Positions 1 through 11,486 of a stretch of 64,000 nt of DNA are shown in pieces. The stretch is taken from positions 1 to 64,000 of the forward strand of contig CAMZDG010000006.1 of NCBI GenBank assembly GCA_947305245.1. The letters are read 5' to 3'. Positions within the stretch are counted from its first letter, which is position 1; every line of letters begins with the position of its first letter. Source of the DNA: an uncultured Lachnospiraceae bacterium (GTDB taxonomy: Bacteria > Bacillota > Clostridia > Lachnospirales > Lachnospiraceae). The notes under the pieces were generated by a model, which saw only the letters and a list, made by a program, of their open reading frames with translations, was not told where the DNA came from and did no database searches. Position numbers and translations under genes: made by a program.

Positions 1-120
1 TCTGGTACGTCCGGCCACGCTCTTTGGACTTACTTACCGAACGCGAAACTTATTTTGGTTTCTTATAGAGATAAATTCCGCGGCGCCCTTTGGTCTTACC
101 CGGCGGAACTGATCACGATA

Positions 121-1080
121 TTAATTCTCGTCGCTGGGACTGAGCTGGAGATTCAACTCCTTCAGCTTTGCCAATACTTCCTCAAGGGACTTACGGCCAA
201 GGTTACGAACCTTCATCATGTCCTCGGGAGTTCTGTTGGTGAGCTCCTCAACGGTATTGATGCCGGCACGCTTCAGGCAGTTGTAAGAACGAACGGAAAG
301 CTCCAGTTCGTCGATGCTCATCTCGAGCACCTTCTCCTTCTCGTCATCTTCCTTCTCGATCATAACCTCAGCGGTCTTTGCATTCTCGGAAAGGTCGATG
401 AACAGGCTCAAATGCTCGCTGAGCACTTTCGCCGCAAGGCTGACAGCCTCATCGGGAGCCAGGGTTCCATTGGTGAATACGTCAAGGGTCAGCTTGTCGA
501 AATCAGTGATCTGGCCAACACGGGTGTTCTCAACGCTCACGTTCACTCTCTCAACGGGAGTGTAGATGGAGTCGATGGCGATCACGCCGATGGGAAGATC
601 ATCATGCTTGTTCTTGTCAGCGCTTACGTAGCCGCGGCCCTTGGTAATGGTCAGCTCCATGTAGAGCTTGGTGTCCTTACCGCTCAGGGTAGCGATCGTA
701 AGGCCGGGGTTCAGGATCTCGATGTCCTGATCTACCTGGATGTCAGACGCCTTTACAACGCCCTCACCAGAAAACTCAATATAAGCGGTCTTTGCCTCAT
801 TGGTCTCGCTGTGATTCTTGATCGCAAGGCTCTTAATGTTCATGATGATCTCAGAAACATCCTCTTTTACGCCGGGGATGGAACTGAACTCATGCAGAAC
901 GCCGTCAATCTTAACCTGGCTCACTGCTGCGCCGGGAAGGGAAGAAAGCATGATTCTTCTCAGGGAGTTACCAAGAGTAATGCCATAGCCTCTCTCCAAG
1001 GGCTCCACCACGAATCTGCCATATTTCTTATCTTCAGAGATCTCAGCAACATCAATATTGGGTCTCTCAAAATCAAACAC
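121..1080 (-). CDS. rpoA: DNA-directed RNA polymerase subunit alpha
   Basis: 319-aa [47 protein letters not shown] is the RpoA N-terminus, C-terminal alphaCTD present. Confidence 0.98.
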   Translation of the reverse strand: MFDFERPNIDVAEISEDKKYGRFVVEPLERGYGITLGNSLRRIMLSSLPGAAVSQVKIDGVLHEFSSIPGVKEDVSEIIMNIKSLAIKNHSETNEAKTAYIEFSGEGVVKASDIQVDQDIEILNPGLTIATLSGKDTKLYMELTITKGRGYVSADKNKHDDLPIGVIAIDSIYTPVERVNVSVENTRVGQITDFDKLTLDVFTNGTLAPDEAVSLAAKVLSEHLSLFIDLSENAKTAEVMIEKEDDEKEKVLEMSIDELELSVRSYNCLKRAGINTVEELTNRTPEDMMKVRNLGRKSLEEVLAKLKELNLQLSPSDEN

Positions 1081-1155
1081 TGTAACGCCCTCCTTATGGG
1101 ATAGAAACTCTTAGGCAGCCAGGCCTTGGCTGCCCAAAAATGTTCTGTTTCGGTA

Positions 1156-1749
1156 TTACTTGGAGTACAACTCGACGATAAGCATCTCGTTTACGGGAAC
1201 GTCAATCATCTCTCTGGTAGGAAGATTCTTGATGGTACCCTTCAGTCCTTCCATGTCTACGTCCATCCATTCAGGAGTCAGTCTTCCGCCAGTTACCTCA
1301 AGGATATCCTTGTATCTCTGCATGGACTTTGCCTTCTCGCGGATCTCGATCACGTCGCCTGCCTTCACAAGATAGGAAGGAATCTGAACGGGCTTGCCGT
1401 TCACGGATACGTGCTGATGTCCAACGATCTGTCTTGCCTCTCTTCTGGTTCTTGCGAAGCCCATTCTGAACACAACGCTGTCCAGTCTGCTCTCCAGCAT
1501 TACCATCAGGTTTTCACCGGTCATGCCCTTCATTCTGTCGGCCTTCTCATAGTAGTTACGGAAAGGCTTCTCAAGCACGCCATAGATGAACTTAGCCTTC
1601 TGCTTCTCGCGAAGCTGAAGTCCATATTCACTGACCTTCTTGCCTGCTCTGGGGTTCTTTCTCTTGGAGGTCTTGCTGTAACCCAGGTATGCGGGCTCAA
1701 GATCCAAGGATCTGCATCTCTTTAATACGGGTGTGCGATTTACTGCCAT
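1156..1749 (-). CDS. rpsD: 30S ribosomal protein S4
   Basis: 197 aa; [37 protein letters not shown]4 domain. Confidence 0.97.
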   Translation of the reverse strand: MAVNRTPVLKRCRSLDLEPAYLGYSKTSKRKNPRAGKKVSEYGLQLREKQKAKFIYGVLEKPFRNYYEKADRMKGMTGENLMVMLESRLDSVVFRMGFARTRREARQIVGHQHVSVNGKPVQIPSYLVKAGDVIEIREKAKSMQRYKDILEVTGGRLTPEWMDVDMEGLKGTIKNLPTREMIDVPVNEMLIVELYSK

Positions 1750-1855
1750 TTTTATTTTTCCTTTCTTGTCTGTTTACAACGCATCAGCGCCTTCGTCCAG
1801 ATTGATTAACTGATACAAAAACACTCGAGAATCACGCTGCTACGCAGCCGATCCA

Positions 1856-2266
1856 TTAGACGCGACGTCTCTTAGGAGGACGGCATCCATTATGAGGAAC
1901 AGGAGTTACGTCAGCGATGCTGACAACCTCCAGACCACTTGCAGACAGTGCTCTGATTGCTGCCTCACGGCCTGAACCGGGTCCCTTTACAAATACGTCA
2001 ACATACTTCAGTCCATGCACCAGAGCAGCCTTGGTAGCAGTCTCTGCTGCCATCTGTGCTGCATATGGAGTAGATTTCCTTGAACCTCTAAATCCCAGAC
2101 CACCGGCACTTGCCCAGCTAAGAGCATTACCTTCAGCATCCGTCAGGGTAACAATGGTATTGTTAAAGGAAGACTGAATGTGTGCCTGTCCGCGTTCAAC
2201 GTTTTTCTTTACGCGCTTCTTTGCTACCGTCTTCTTGGCAGCTGCGCCTGCAACTTTCTTTGCCAT
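1856..2266 (-). CDS. rpsK: 30S ribosomal protein S11
   Basis: 136 aa; [34 protein letters not shown]. Confidence 0.98.
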   Translation of the reverse strand: MAKKVAGAAAKKTVAKKRVKKNVERGQAHIQSSFNNTIVTLTDAEGNALSWASAGGLGFRGSRKSTPYAAQMAAETATKAALVHGLKYVDVFVKGPGSGREAAIRALSASGLEVVSIADVTPVPHNGCRPPKRRRV

Positions 2267-2315
2267 AATAAACTAACCTACTTTCTCATAATTGTTTACG
2301 GTTACGATTTCAAAA

Positions 2316-2687
2316 TTACTTCTTCTTGTTAGCAACGGTTCTCTTGGGTCCCTTGCGGGTTCTAGCGTTATTCTTGGTATTCTGACCACGAACGGGCAGA
2401 CCCTTACGATGACGGATGCCACGATAGCAACCGATCTCCTGAAGTCTCTTGATGTTCAGCGCTACTTCTCTTCTGAGGTCACCCTCTACCATAACGCCGA
2501 GCTTCTCGATTGCTTCGGTGATCTTCTTTACTTCGTCGTCGGTCACGTCTCTTACTCTGGTATCAGGATTCACGCCTGCTTCAGCAAGAAGCTTGTCAGC
2601 AGTGGATCTGCCGATTCCAAAGATGTAAGTAAGTCCGATCTCAATTCGTTTCTCTCTAGGTAAGTCAACACCTGCGATACGAGCCAT
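2316..2687 (-). CDS. rpsM: 30S ribosomal protein S13
   Basis: [27 protein letters not shown]..; start trimmed from the ORF track to the ATG at 2687. Confidence 0.97.
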   Translation of the reverse strand: MARIAGVDLPREKRIEIGLTYIFGIGRSTADKLLAEAGVNPDTRVRDVTDDEVKKITEAIEKLGVMVEGDLRREVALNIKRLQEIGCYRGIRHRKGLPVRGQNTKNNARTRKGPKRTVANKKK

Positions 2688-3013
2688 TTTGTTTCCTCCA
2701 TCTTTCTGCGTCTTATGACGCGTCCTATTGCTGCACTCATCCTTAGATGAGGTTTGCACCCAAAGGTGCGGTTCACGCCTTGGTCTGTGAATGGCGTGTT
2801 CTTACTAAGTTGACTGGGGCTTTCACCCAATCGGACAGATGATCCGATCTTTCCTAAGCGTTTGCTTAAGTATCAACAAGTAATCTCCTGTAAGCTCGTG
2901 CTCGCAATGATTATGATAATCGACGTAAATGACGCCGGTTCAGCCGCACATAATATTGTAAGACAAGAACTCACGTACCAATCTTCTTATTTCATAAGAA
3001 CAATGGCTGGTGA

Positions 3014-3127
3014 TTATCCCTGTCTCTGCTTATGCTTCGGATTCTCGCAGATAATTCTGATCTGTCCCTTTCTCTTGATGACTTTGCACTTCTCGCAAAT
3101 CGGTTTTACGGATGATCTAACCTTCAT
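3014..3127 (-). CDS. rpmJ: 50S ribosomal protein L36
   Basis: 37-aa ORF read by hand: [37 protein letters not shown]; missing from the ORF track because of its size. Confidence 0.97.
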   Translation of the reverse strand: MKVRSSVKPICEKCKVIKRKGQIRIICENPKHKQRQG

Positions 3128-3160
3128 CTCAAACCCTCCTTTCAAAAAAGACCATTTTCG

Positions 3161-3189
3161 ATTATAACATAGGTCCTTGGGGTTTGCAA
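3161..3189 (-). promoter_or_regulatory. Candidate sigma-A promoter inside the operon (upstream of rpmJ)
   Basis: TTGCAA-N17-TATAAT with extended -10 TGT, in the infA/rpmJ spacer. Confidence 0.65.
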
Positions 3190-3219
3190 GCTCTTTTTTT
3201 ATTTATTTCTTACGCCTTT

Positions 3220-3438
3220 TTACTTATCTCTCCAAATGATCCGGCCCTTGGTCAGATCGTAGGGAGACAGCTCCAGCGTAACCTTGTCGCCGGGAAGGAT
3301 GCGAATAAAATTCTGGCGAAGCTTGCCGCTAATGTGCGCCAACACACGGTGCCCGTTTTCCAATTCCACCTGAAACATGGTATTGGGTAACTTTTCCACT
3401 ACAGTTCCTTCGATTTCAATTACGTCGCTTTTTGACAT
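3220..3438 (-). CDS. infA: Translation initiation factor IF-1
   Basis: 72 aa; [38 protein letters not shown]. Confidence 0.98.
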   Translation of the reverse strand: MSKSDVIEIEGTVVEKLPNTMFQVELENGHRVLAHISGKLRQNFIRILPGDKVTLELSPYDLTKGRIIWRDK

Positions 3439-3473
3439 ACATATCCTCCATAAGAGAAAAACAACTAAATTAA

Positions 3474-4226
3474 TTAATAGAGAGTTAAAATTTCCGGTTC
3501 CCCGTCAGTGATGAGGACGGTGTTCTCATAGTGGGCCGAGAGAGATCCGTCTGCGGTGACGATCGTCCAGTCATCATCCAGCCATTCCACTTCCCAGCCA
3601 CCCATGTTGATCATGGGCTCGATGGCGAAGGTCATGCCGGCTTCCAGACGAAAGCCCCTTCTCTTCTGTGCGAAGTTCGGGATCTGCGGATCCTCGTGAA
3701 GCTTGGTTCCGATGCCGTGCCCCACCATGTCCCTGACAATGCCGTAGCCATAAGGCTTGATATAAGCGTCAATGGCATTGGAGATGTCATACAGTCTGTT
3801 CCCTGCCTTAGCCATCTTTACGCCTGCGAAGAAGCTCTCCCTCGTTACGTCGATGAGCTTCTTAGCTTCCGGTGAAATCTTGCCAACGCCGTGAGTTCTC
3901 GCCGCGTCGGAATGATATCCCTTGTAGATCAGGCCGGCGTCCAGGCTGACGATGTCGCCCTCCTGCAGCACGCGCTTCGCGGTGGGAATGCCGTGTACCA
4001 CTTCGTCATTGACGGAGACGCAGATGCTGGCGGGATAGCCATTATAATTCTTAAAGTTGGGAATGCATCCCAGCTTGCGGATGAGGTTTTCTCCCGCCAC
4101 GTCAATGTCCTTGGTGGTGATCCCGGGACGGATCATCTGCTCCAGTTCTTGATGAACGATGGCAAGGAGTCTGCACGACTCCCGCATCAATTCGATTTCG
4201 CGCTCGGACTTAATTGTAACTGCCAT
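3474..4226 (-). CDS. map: Type I methionyl aminopeptidase
   Basis: 250 aa; [45 protein letters not shown] motifs. Confidence 0.97.
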   Translation of the reverse strand: MAVTIKSEREIELMRESCRLLAIVHQELEQMIRPGITTKDIDVAGENLIRKLGCIPNFKNYNGYPASICVSVNDEVVHGIPTAKRVLQEGDIVSLDAGLIYKGYHSDAARTHGVGKISPEAKKLIDVTRESFFAGVKMAKAGNRLYDISNAIDAYIKPYGYGIVRDMVGHGIGTKLHEDPQIPNFAQKRRGFRLEAGMTFAIEPMINMGGWEVEWLDDDWTIVTADGSLSAHYENTVLITDGEPEILTLY

Positions 4227-4307
4227 TTGAATTACTTCCTTTCGTAGATGCTTTTCTTCTATAAGAAAATACCTACCTTTGAAAACTCATGAGTCTCTTG
4301 ACCCTTC

Positions 4308-4949
4308 TTAGCCCAGGATTGCAACGATGGCTGCGAATACGGACTTCTGATCCACGGTGCCGTCCACGGACTTCAGCACGCCCTTTGCGGTATAGAAGTC
4401 GATCAGGGGCTGAGTCTGGTCGTGATAAACCTTCAGGCGGTTCAGCACGGTCTCGGGCTTGTCATCATCACGCAGCACCAGGGGCTGGCCACATACGTCA
4501 CAGATGCCTTCCTGCTTGGGAGGGATGTGCTCGATATGATAGGTCGCGCCGCAGGAGAGACATGCGCGTCTGCCAGACATTCTGCGAACGATGTTCTCAT
4601 CGGGAACGTCCACGTTGATGGCGTAGTCGATCTTGTCGCCCAGCTTCGTGAGCGCTGCATCGAGAACCTCTGCCTGAGGAATGGTGCGAGGGAAGCCGTC
4701 CAGCACGTAGCCGTTCGCGCAATCAGCCTGCGCCACTCTGTCCAGAAGGATCTTTACGGTCAGCTCATCGGGAACAAGCTGTCCCTGATCCATATATTTC
4801 TTTGCTTCCTTGCCGAGCTCGGTGCCGTTCTTGATGTTGGCACGGAAGATGTCACCGGTGGAAACGTGGGGGATCTGATACTTCTCTGCGATCATTTTTG
4901 CCTGCGTGCCCTTGCCTGCGCCAGGAGCGCCTAACATGATAATCTTCAT
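4308..4949 (-). CDS. adk: Adenylate kinase
   Basis: [24 protein letters not shown]; zinc-lid cysteines; start trimmed to 4949. Confidence 0.97.
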   Translation of the reverse strand: MKIIMLGAPGAGKGTQAKMIAEKYQIPHVSTGDIFRANIKNGTELGKEAKKYMDQGQLVPDELTVKILLDRVAQADCANGYVLDGFPRTIPQAEVLDAALTKLGDKIDYAINVDVPDENIVRRMSGRRACLSCGATYHIEHIPPKQEGICDVCGQPLVLRDDDKPETVLNRLKVYHDQTQPLIDFYTAKGVLKSVDGTVDQKSVFAAIVAILG

Positions 4950-5042
4950 TTGAAATCCTCCTTTTTCTATGAGCAAGGAAATCCGAACAATGATTCATCG
5001 TTCGGATACCCTGCGTTTCTATGGTTCATTTTTACTAAACTC

Positions 5043-6365
5043 TTAATCCTGCAAGAAGCCCTTGTAGTTGCGAACCAACATCAGGGATTCTGCCTGCTTG
5101 AGCGTCTCAAGCACTACGCTCACCACGATGATGAGGCTGGTGCCGCCGAAGGAAACCTTCGCGCTGAAGATGCCCTGGAACACGTACGGGATGACTGCAA
5201 CGATGGTCAGTCCAAGAGCGCCAATAAAAATGATATAGTTTAATACTTTGTTCAGATAGTCGCTGGTAGGCTTACCAGGTCTGATGCCCGGGATAAAGCC
5301 GCCCTGCTTCTTCATGTTGTCTGCCACCATCATGGGATTGAAGGTGATGGACGTGTAGAAATATGCGAAGAACACGATCAGGACTACGTAGATCAAAAGA
5401 CCAACGGAATACTTGATCTCTGCCGGCTTACACCAGTAATCGGATCTAAGGCATCCATAGATATATCCCCAGAAGCCCGTGCTAGGCTGCACCTTTAAGA
5501 AGGTACAGATCAGAACTGGCAGCTGCAGGATGGAGGATGCGAAGATCACGGGGATCACTCCCGCGGTGTTCACGCGAAGAGGAATGTTGGAGGTCTGTCC
5601 TCCGACCATCTTTCTTCCCTGCATTTTCTTTGCATATTGTACCGGGATCTTACGGGTCGCACTGTTCAGGAGTACTACCAGAACGATCACGCCAACGATC
5701 ACGGCGATGATAATGAGTGCAGCCAAAACTGCGGTTGCAGGAGCAATGCCTTCCTTCAGCACGAACTGCTGGAACAGGCTTGCAATGTCCTGCGGCATTC
5801 TCGAGACGATGTTGATCACCAGGACAATGGAGATACCATTGCCGATGCCCTTCTCGGTAATGCGCTCACCGATCCACATCAGGAATGCACTGCCGGCCGT
5901 AAGTCCGGCCACGGCGATGGTGACGTTGAAAGGATCGAAGGAAGTGAGATATCCACTGTAACCAAATCCGATCACCATTGCAACGGACTGGATCAATGCC
6001 AGGAGCACCGTTACGTATCTGGTGATGGAAGCGATCTTCTTTCTTCCGTCTTCACCGTCATTCTGCAGCTCTTCCAGCTTCGGGATGGCAATCGTCATCA
6101 GCTGCATGATAATGGATGAAGTAATGTAGGGGTTGATACCCAGTGCTAACACAGCCATCTGGCTGAAGGAACCACCTGTTATCGCATCAAAAAAACTGAA
6201 GGAATCGGCTGTGTTTTGTTCAAACCATTTTCTAAAGATCTCACCGTTGATACCAGGTGCCGGGAGCTGTGATCCGATACGGATCACAACCAGCATACCC
6301 AGGGTAAAAAGGATCTTGTTTCTTAACTCCTTAATTTTGAATGCGTTTTTCAGTGTTGTAAGCAT
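5043..6365 (-). CDS. secY: Preprotein translocase subunit SecY
   Basis: 440 aa; multi-TM; GINPYITSSIIMQLM, GIRPGKPTSDYL. Confidence 0.97.
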   Translation of the reverse strand: MLTTLKNAFKIKELRNKILFTLGMLVVIRIGSQLPAPGINGEIFRKWFEQNTADSFSFFDAITGGSFSQMAVLALGINPYITSSIIMQLMTIAIPKLEELQNDGEDGRKKIASITRYVTVLLALIQSVAMVIGFGYSGYLTSFDPFNVTIAVAGLTAGSAFLMWIGERITEKGIGNGISIVLVINIVSRMPQDIASLFQQFVLKEGIAPATAVLAALIIIAVIVGVIVLVVLLNSATRKIPVQYAKKMQGRKMVGGQTSNIPLRVNTAGVIPVIFASSILQLPVLICTFLKVQPSTGFWGYIYGCLRSDYWCKPAEIKYSVGLLIYVVLIVFFAYFYTSITFNPMMVADNMKKQGGFIPGIRPGKPTSDYLNKVLNYIIFIGALGLTIVAVIPYVFQGIFSAKVSFGGTSLIIVVSVVLETLKQAESLMLVRNYKGFLQD

Positions 6366-6808
6366 TAAATCACCTCTGCCGTTCCACCGAGAGCCTCGAT
6401 CTTCTCCTTTGCGGTCGCACTAAATGCATTTACCTTTACGTCGAGCTTCTTGGTAAGTTCTCCGTTTCCGAGTACCTTAACGCCATCTCTGACTTCCTTG
6501 ATGATACCTGCTGCAAGAAGTGCTTCTACGTCTACGGTAGCACCATTCTCGAACTTCTTCTCAAGAACGCTCAGGTTGATGCTAACGATTTCCTTGCCGT
6601 TTCTGTTGGTGAAGCCTCTCTTGGGGATACGTCTGTACAGAGGCATCTGGCCACCCTCGAATCCAGGTCTGGGTGCGCCACTGCGGGCCTTCTGACCCTT
6701 GTGACCCTTACCAGCGGTCTTGCCGTTGCCTGAAGCATGTCCACGGCCTCTTCTGAATTTATCATAATGTTTGGAGCCTTCAGCGGGGCTTAAATTGGAT
6801 AATTCCAT
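6365..6808 (-). CDS. rplO: 50S ribosomal protein L15
   Basis: [24 protein letters not shown]-type N-terminus. Confidence 0.97.
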   Translation of the reverse strand: MELSNLSPAEGSKHYDKFRRGRGHASGNGKTAGKGHKGQKARSGAPRPGFEGGQMPLYRRIPKRGFTNRNGKEIVSINLSVLEKKFENGATVDVEALLAAGIIKEVRDGVKVLGNGELTKKLDVKVNAFSATAKEKIEALGGTAEVI

Positions 6809-6829
6809 TTCTTACACCTCCTTGTCCGA

Positions 6830-7021
6830 TTAGTTTTCTTCGATTTCTTCTACCTTGAGCATGTGATTAACCAGGCGGATCTGTCCTCTGGTTGCATCAT
6901 TGTCAGGGAGAATAACGGTCTTTCCAACCTTGCGAAGTCCCATGGATTCCACGATTGCCTTGTTCTTGGGAACAGCACCGATGGTGGACTTTGCTAAAGT
7001 GATCTTTAACTTCTTTGCCAT
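6830..7021 (-). CDS. rpmD: 50S ribosomal protein L30
   Basis: 63 aa; MAKKLKITLAKSTIGAVPKNKAIVESMGLRKV. Confidence 0.96.
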   Translation of the reverse strand: MAKKLKITLAKSTIGAVPKNKAIVESMGLRKVGKTVILPDNDATRGQIRLVNHMLKVEEIEEN

Positions 7022-7035
7022 GATTTTGCTCCTTT

Positions 7036-7545
7036 CTAGGCTAAAATCTCTTCAACGGATTTGCCACGGTTCTTAGCCACTTCTTCGGGAGCCTTCAGCT
7101 GAGACAGACCCGAAATGGTTGCAAGAACGACGTTCTGCTTGTTGTTAGAACCAAGAGACTTGGTACGAATGTTCTTGATGCCTGCAAGCTCACACACCAC
7201 ACGGGCGGGACCGCCTGCGATGATACCGGTACCTTCCGGTGCCTTCTTCAGCAAAACGTTTGCGGAGCCGTACTTACCAATGAAGTCATGCGTAATGGAA
7301 TGGTTCTCGTCCAATGCAACCTGCACGATGTGCTTCTCTGCATCTTCCTTACCCTTGCGGATCGCTTCGGGAATTTCCACTGCCTTGCCAAGACCTGCGC
7401 CTACGTGACCATTGCCGTCACCTACTACAACGAGTGCGGTGAAACGCATGGTACGTCCGCCCTTAACGGTCTTTGCTACGCGCTTAATGGTTACAACCTT
7501 ATCGGTGAGCTCCAACTGGCTTGCATCTATGATCGTATGTTTCAT
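7036..7545 (-). CDS. rpsE: 30S ribosomal protein S5
   Basis: 169 aa; [28 protein letters not shown]. Confidence 0.97.
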   Translation of the reverse strand: MKHTIIDASQLELTDKVVTIKRVAKTVKGGRTMRFTALVVVGDGNGHVGAGLGKAVEIPEAIRKGKEDAEKHIVQVALDENHSITHDFIGKYGSANVLLKKAPEGTGIIAGGPARVVCELAGIKNIRTKSLGSNNKQNVVLATISGLSQLKAPEEVAKNRGKSVEEILA

Positions 7546-7565
7546 GACGTCTTCCTCTTCCTTTC

Positions 7566-7940
7566 CTAGAATTCCAAGCCAGCTTCTCTGGCTGCCTCAG
7601 CAAGTGCTGCGACCTTACCCTGGTAAATGAAGCCGCCTCTGTCGAAAACAACTTCCTTGATACCCTTCTCGATCGCGCGCTTAGCGATTACGGTTCCCAG
7701 ATATGCTGCAGCTTCCACGTTGTCGGTCTGCTCCAGCTCACCCTTGATCTCCTTCTCCAGGGTGGATGCAGCTACCAGCGTGTGTCCAACGGTGTCGTCA
7801 ATGATCTGCGCATACATATGCTTGTTGCTTCTGAACACTGCAAGACGAGGTCTTTCAGCAGTGCCGCTGAAGCGGTTACGTATTCTCATGTGCTTTTTAG
7901 CACGTACTTCTTGTCTAGATTCCTTACTAACCATCTTCAT
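7566..7940 (-). CDS. rplR: 50S ribosomal protein L18
   Basis: [46 protein letters not shown]. Confidence 0.97.
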   Translation of the reverse strand: MKMVSKESRQEVRAKKHMRIRNRFSGTAERPRLAVFRSNKHMYAQIIDDTVGHTLVAASTLEKEIKGELEQTDNVEAAAYLGTVIAKRAIEKGIKEVVFDRGGFIYQGKVAALAEAAREAGLEF

Positions 7941-7955
7941 ACACTCCTTATCTTA

Positions 7956-8504
7956 TTATTTCTTACCCTTACCAGTCTTGCCTTCTTTACGTCTAATGGT
8001 TTCAGTAGCATACTTAATACCCTTACCCTTGTAAGGCTCAGGTCTTCTCTTGTCTCTGATCTCTGCTGCGTACTGACCAACCTTCTCCTTATCAATACCC
8101 TTGATAATGATCACGTTCTGGCCTTCCACAACGGACTCGATTCCTTCGGGATCCTGCATTTCAACGGGATGGGAGTAACCAAGGTTCAGGGTTAGCTTCT
8201 TGCCAGCCTTTGCAGCTCTGTAACCAACGCCATTTACCTCAAGCTTCTTCTCGTAACCCTGGGTAACGCCAACAACCATGTTGTTGATCAGGGTTCTGGT
8301 CAGTCCGTGAAGGGACTTCATCTTCTTTAAGTCATTGGGTCTGCTGACGGTCAGCTCAGCGCCCTCAAGCTTGATCTCCATCTCTGCGGGTAATACTCTC
8401 TCAAGAGTTCCCTTAGGTCCTTTAACAGTTACCTTATTATTTTCTGCAACCTCTACAGTTACGCCTGCGGGGATCGCGATTGGCATTCTTCCAATTCTTG
8501 ACAT
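7956..8504 (-). CDS. rplF: 50S ribosomal protein L6
   Basis: [47 protein letters not shown]. Confidence 0.98.
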   Translation of the reverse strand: MSRIGRMPIAIPAGVTVEVAENNKVTVKGPKGTLERVLPAEMEIKLEGAELTVSRPNDLKKMKSLHGLTRTLINNMVVGVTQGYEKKLEVNGVGYRAAKAGKKLTLNLGYSHPVEMQDPEGIESVVEGQNVIIIKGIDKEKVGQYAAEIRDKRRPEPYKGKGIKYATETIRRKEGKTGKGKK

Positions 8505-8621
8505 GCCCGTACCTCCTAAATTTATTATAACAATTAATAGTTACCTGAAAATTTCATCTCGAAAAGCAGCCGCTTCGCGTCTGTCGCTGCTTCGCAGCTC
8601 ATCCTTTTCTCGATGTCGGTC

Positions 8622-8700
8622 GCACGAAATCAAATACTTCGCTTCGCTCGTGCTTGATTTCGTTGCTTTCGGTTTCGTCATTTGTTTTACCAAACAAATG
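8622..8700 (-). other. Inverted-repeat-rich rplF/rpsH spacer
   Basis: GCACGAAATCAA(8622-8633)/TTGATTTCGTTGC(8654-8666), plus perfect 9-bp CATTTGTTT/AAACAAATG (8679-8700) with the rpsH stop codon at its loop. Confidence 0.7.
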
Positions 8701-9088
8701 CCAAAACCTCTCCTCCAACCTGGAGCTCACGAGCCTTCTTGTCAGTGATGACGCCCTGGTTAGTGGAGATGATCGCGATACCAAGACCGCCAAGTACTCT
8801 GGGAAGCTCATCCTTGCCAGCGTATACGCGCAGACCAGGCTTGGAAATTCTCTTGATGCCGGAGATGATCTTCTCGTTCTTGTCTGCACCATACTTTAAG
8901 GTGATGCGGATCGTCTTGAAGCTCCCCTCGTCGATCAGATCATACTTCTTAATAAATCCTTCATCCAGAAGAATCTGTGCGATGGACAGCTTCATCTTGG
9001 AAGAGGGAACGTCAACAGTATCATGCTTTGCGGTATTCGCATTGCGGATTCTTGTAAGCATATCTGCAATAGGATCAGTCATAGCCAT
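8687..9088 (-). CDS. rpsH: 30S ribosomal protein S8
   Basis: [40 protein letters not shown]; start trimmed. Confidence 0.97.
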   Translation of the reverse strand: MAMTDPIADMLTRIRNANTAKHDTVDVPSSKMKLSIAQILLDEGFIKKYDLIDEGSFKTIRITLKYGADKNEKIISGIKRISKPGLRVYAGKDELPRVLGGLGIAIISTNQGVITDKKARELQVGGEVLAFVW

Positions 9089-9107
9089 TTTCGTATTTCC
9101 TCCTTCC

Positions 9108-9293
9108 TTACCAACTTGCCTTCTTAACGCCAGGGATCTGACCCTTGTACGCCAGTTCACGGAAGCAAACTCTGCAGATACCGTACTTTCTCAGAACGGC
9201 ATGAGGGCGTCCGCAAATATTGCAACGAGTATAAGCCTGGGTAGAGAACTTGGGCTTGCGCTGCTGTTTAATTTTCATTGATGTCTTTGCCAT
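9108..9293 (-). CDS. rpsN: 30S ribosomal protein S14, zinc-binding type
   Basis: 61 aa with CNIC..CRVC zinc ligands. Confidence 0.97.
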   Translation of the reverse strand: MAKTSMKIKQQRKPKFSTQAYTRCNICGRPHAVLRKYGICRVCFRELAYKGQIPGVKKASW

Positions 9294-9310
9294 CAGAATT
9301 TACCTCCTTA

Positions 9311-9850
9311 TTATTTCGCGAACGGCATGTTGAACAGGGTTAACAGTTCGCGTGCCTCTTCATCGGTCTTTGCCGTGGTAACGAAGATGATGTCCATGCC
9401 ACGGGTCTTGTCAATCTTATCGTACTCGATCTCAGGGAAGATGAACTGCTCCTTGATGCCAAGTGCATAGTTTCCTCTGCCATCGAATCCGTTAGGATTA
9501 ATACCTCTGAAGTCACGTACTCGAGGTAATGCAAGGTTTACGAGGCGATCCAAAAACTCATACATCTTATCGCCGCGAAGGGTGGTCTTACAACCAATTG
9601 CCATACCCTCACGAATCTTGAAGTTTGCGATGGATTTCTTAGCCTTGGTGAGAACTGCCTTCTGACCGGTGATCTGCTCCATGTCATGAACTGCATTCTC
9701 AAGTGCCTTAGCGTTGTCCTTTGCTTCGCCAACGCCCATATTTACAACGATCTTGTCAAGCTTGGGAACTTCCATTATGTTCTTATAACCGAACTTCTTG
9801 GTCATTGCAGCAACAATCTCGTCCTTGTAAAAATCTTTCAGTCTTGCCAC
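9311..9850 (-). CDS. rplE: 50S ribosomal protein L5
   Basis: [44 protein letters not shown] start at 9850 fits L5 better than the longer track ORF. Confidence 0.95.
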   Translation of the reverse strand: MARLKDFYKDEIVAAMTKKFGYKNIMEVPKLDKIVVNMGVGEAKDNAKALENAVHDMEQITGQKAVLTKAKKSIANFKIREGMAIGCKTTLRGDKMYEFLDRLVNLALPRVRDFRGINPNGFDGRGNYALGIKEQFIFPEIEYDKIDKTRGMDIIFVTTAKTDEEARELLTLFNMPFAK

Positions 9851-9873
9851 TTTATTTTCCTCCTTCCCATCGA

Positions 9874-10185
9874 TTAGTCGATCACTTCGCCAGTCTTCTT
9901 GGCAAAGCGAACCTTCTTGTCGCCGTCCATCTTGAAGCCAACTCTGGTGGGCTGACCCTTGACAACGAGCATTACGTTGGAAATATCGAGCGGAGCTTCC
10001 TTCTGGATGATTCCGCCATCGGGATTTGCCTGAGAGGGCTTGCAATGCTTGGTTACCTTGTTAATACCCTCAACCAGGATCTTGTGATTCTTCACGTCGA
10101 CGGAGAGAACCTTGCCCTCTGCGCCTGCATCTTTACCGGCGATGACTCTAACGGTCTCACCTTTTCTAATCTTCAACGAAGCCAT
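9874..10185 (-). CDS. rplX: 50S ribosomal protein L24
   Basis: 103 aa; KOW motif [23 protein letters not shown]. Confidence 0.97.
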   Translation of the reverse strand: MASLKIRKGETVRVIAGKDAGAEGKVLSVDVKNHKILVEGINKVTKHCKPSQANPDGGIIQKEAPLDISNVMLVVKGQPTRVGFKMDGDKKVRFAKKTGEVID

Positions 10186-10197
10186 GTGGTTACCTCC

Positions 10198-10566
10198 TTA
10201 CAGTACTTCGGGAGCCAGAGAAACGATCTTCATAAACTGTTTCTCACGAAGCTCTCTTGCAACGGGTCCAAAGATACGAGTTCCTCTGGGGGTCTTGTCA
10301 TCCTTGATGATCACTGCTGCATTCTCGTCAAACTTAATGTAGGAACCGTCCTTACGGCGAGCGCCCTTAACGGTACGAACCACAACAGCCTTCACTACGT
10401 CACCCTTCTTTACAACGCCGCCTGGTGTTGCATCTTTAACGGAAGCAACGATGATGTCACCAATCGCCGCATATCTTCTTGTAGATCCGCCCATAACACG
10501 GATGCAAAGCAGTTCCTTCGCGCCGGTGTTATCAGCAACCTTCAGTCTAGTTTCCTGCTGAACCAT
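10198..10566 (-). CDS. rplN: 50S ribosomal protein L14
   Basis: [28 protein letters not shown]. Confidence 0.98.
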   Translation of the reverse strand: MVQQETRLKVADNTGAKELLCIRVMGGSTRRYAAIGDIIVASVKDATPGGVVKKGDVVKAVVVRTVKGARRKDGSYIKFDENAAVIIKDDKTPRGTRIFGPVARELREKQFMKIVSLAPEVL

Positions 10567-10581
10567 GATTCTTCCTCCTAA

Positions 10582-10839
10582 TTATTTCACTTTCTCTACG
10601 ATCTCGACAAGTCTCCATCTCTTATCCTTGGACAGAGGTCTCGTCTCCATTACCTTAACGGTGTCGCCGATGCTGCACTCGTTGTTCTCGTCATGAGCCT
10701 TCAGCTTATAGGTCTCCTTTACGATCTTCTTGTAGAGGGGATGAGCTACGTGCTCCTCGATCGCAACAACGATCGTCTTATCCATCTTATTGCTAACGAC
10801 CTTACCGATACGGGTCTTTCTTAAATTTCTCTCTTCCAC
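10582..10839 (-). CDS. rpsQ: 30S ribosomal protein S17
   Basis: [32 protein letters not shown]. Confidence 0.97.
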   Translation of the reverse strand: MEERNLRKTRIGKVVSNKMDKTIVVAIEEHVAHPLYKKIVKETYKLKAHDENNECSIGDTVKVMETRPLSKDKRWRLVEIVEKVK

Positions 10840-10853
10840 GGCTGATCTCCTTT

Positions 10854-11057
10854 CTACGCGTTAGCCTTCTGGTTCATAACGGTCTGGATGCGGGCGATGT
10901 TCTTGCGAACCTCCTTGATCCTAGCCGTGTTGTCCAGCTGGTTCGTAGCGTTCTGGAATCTCAAATTGAAAAGTTCCTTCTTTGCAGATACCAGCTCAGC
11001 TGCAAGCTCTGCAGCATTCTTACTCTGTAACTCTTCTAAGTATTTATTAGTTTTCAT
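10854..11057 (-). CDS. rpmC: 50S ribosomal protein L29
   Basis: [35 protein letters not shown]; start trimmed. Confidence 0.95.
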   Translation of the reverse strand: MKTNKYLEELQSKNAAELAAELVSAKKELFNLRFQNATNQLDNTARIKEVRKNIARIQTVMNQKANA

Positions 11058-11484
11058 TTGACGCACCGCCTTCCAGATCTGCCTTAGCGACGATCTTACA
11101 CTTGCAGGGAAGCTTATGCATTGCCAGACGAAGTGCCTCACGAGCGGACTCCTCAGGAACTCCGCCGATCTCGAACATGATACGGCCGGGCTTTACAACT
11201 GCTACCCAATACTCCAAAGTACCTTTACCGGAACCCATACGAGTTTCAGCAGGCTTTGCCGTTACGGGCTTATCCGGGAAAATTTTGATCCAAACCTTAC
11301 CAACACGCTTGGTGTATCTGGTAAGTGCAATACGGGCTGCCTCGATCTGATTGGACTTGATCCAACAGGGCTCAGTAGCTACCAAACCGAACTCTCCATA
11401 AGTCAGAGTGTTACCTCTGGAAGCTTTGCCGGCCATGGAGCCACGGAACTGCTTACGACGCTTTACTCTTTTCGGCATTAACAT
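11047..11484 (-). CDS. rplP: 50S ribosomal protein L16
   Basis: [25 protein letters not shown]. Confidence 0.98.
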   Translation of the reverse strand: MLMPKRVKRRKQFRGSMAGKASRGNTLTYGEFGLVATEPCWIKSNQIEAARIALTRYTKRVGKVWIKIFPDKPVTAKPAETRMGSGKGTLEYWVAVVKPGRIMFEIGGVPEESAREALRLAMHKLPCKCKIVAKADLEGGASNEN

Positions 11485-11486
11485 AA

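Noticed and set aside
1-120. Start of rplQ expected downstream of rpoA
   Set aside because: The 120 bp after rpoA on the minus strand show no L17 N-terminus; if present it lies outside the window.
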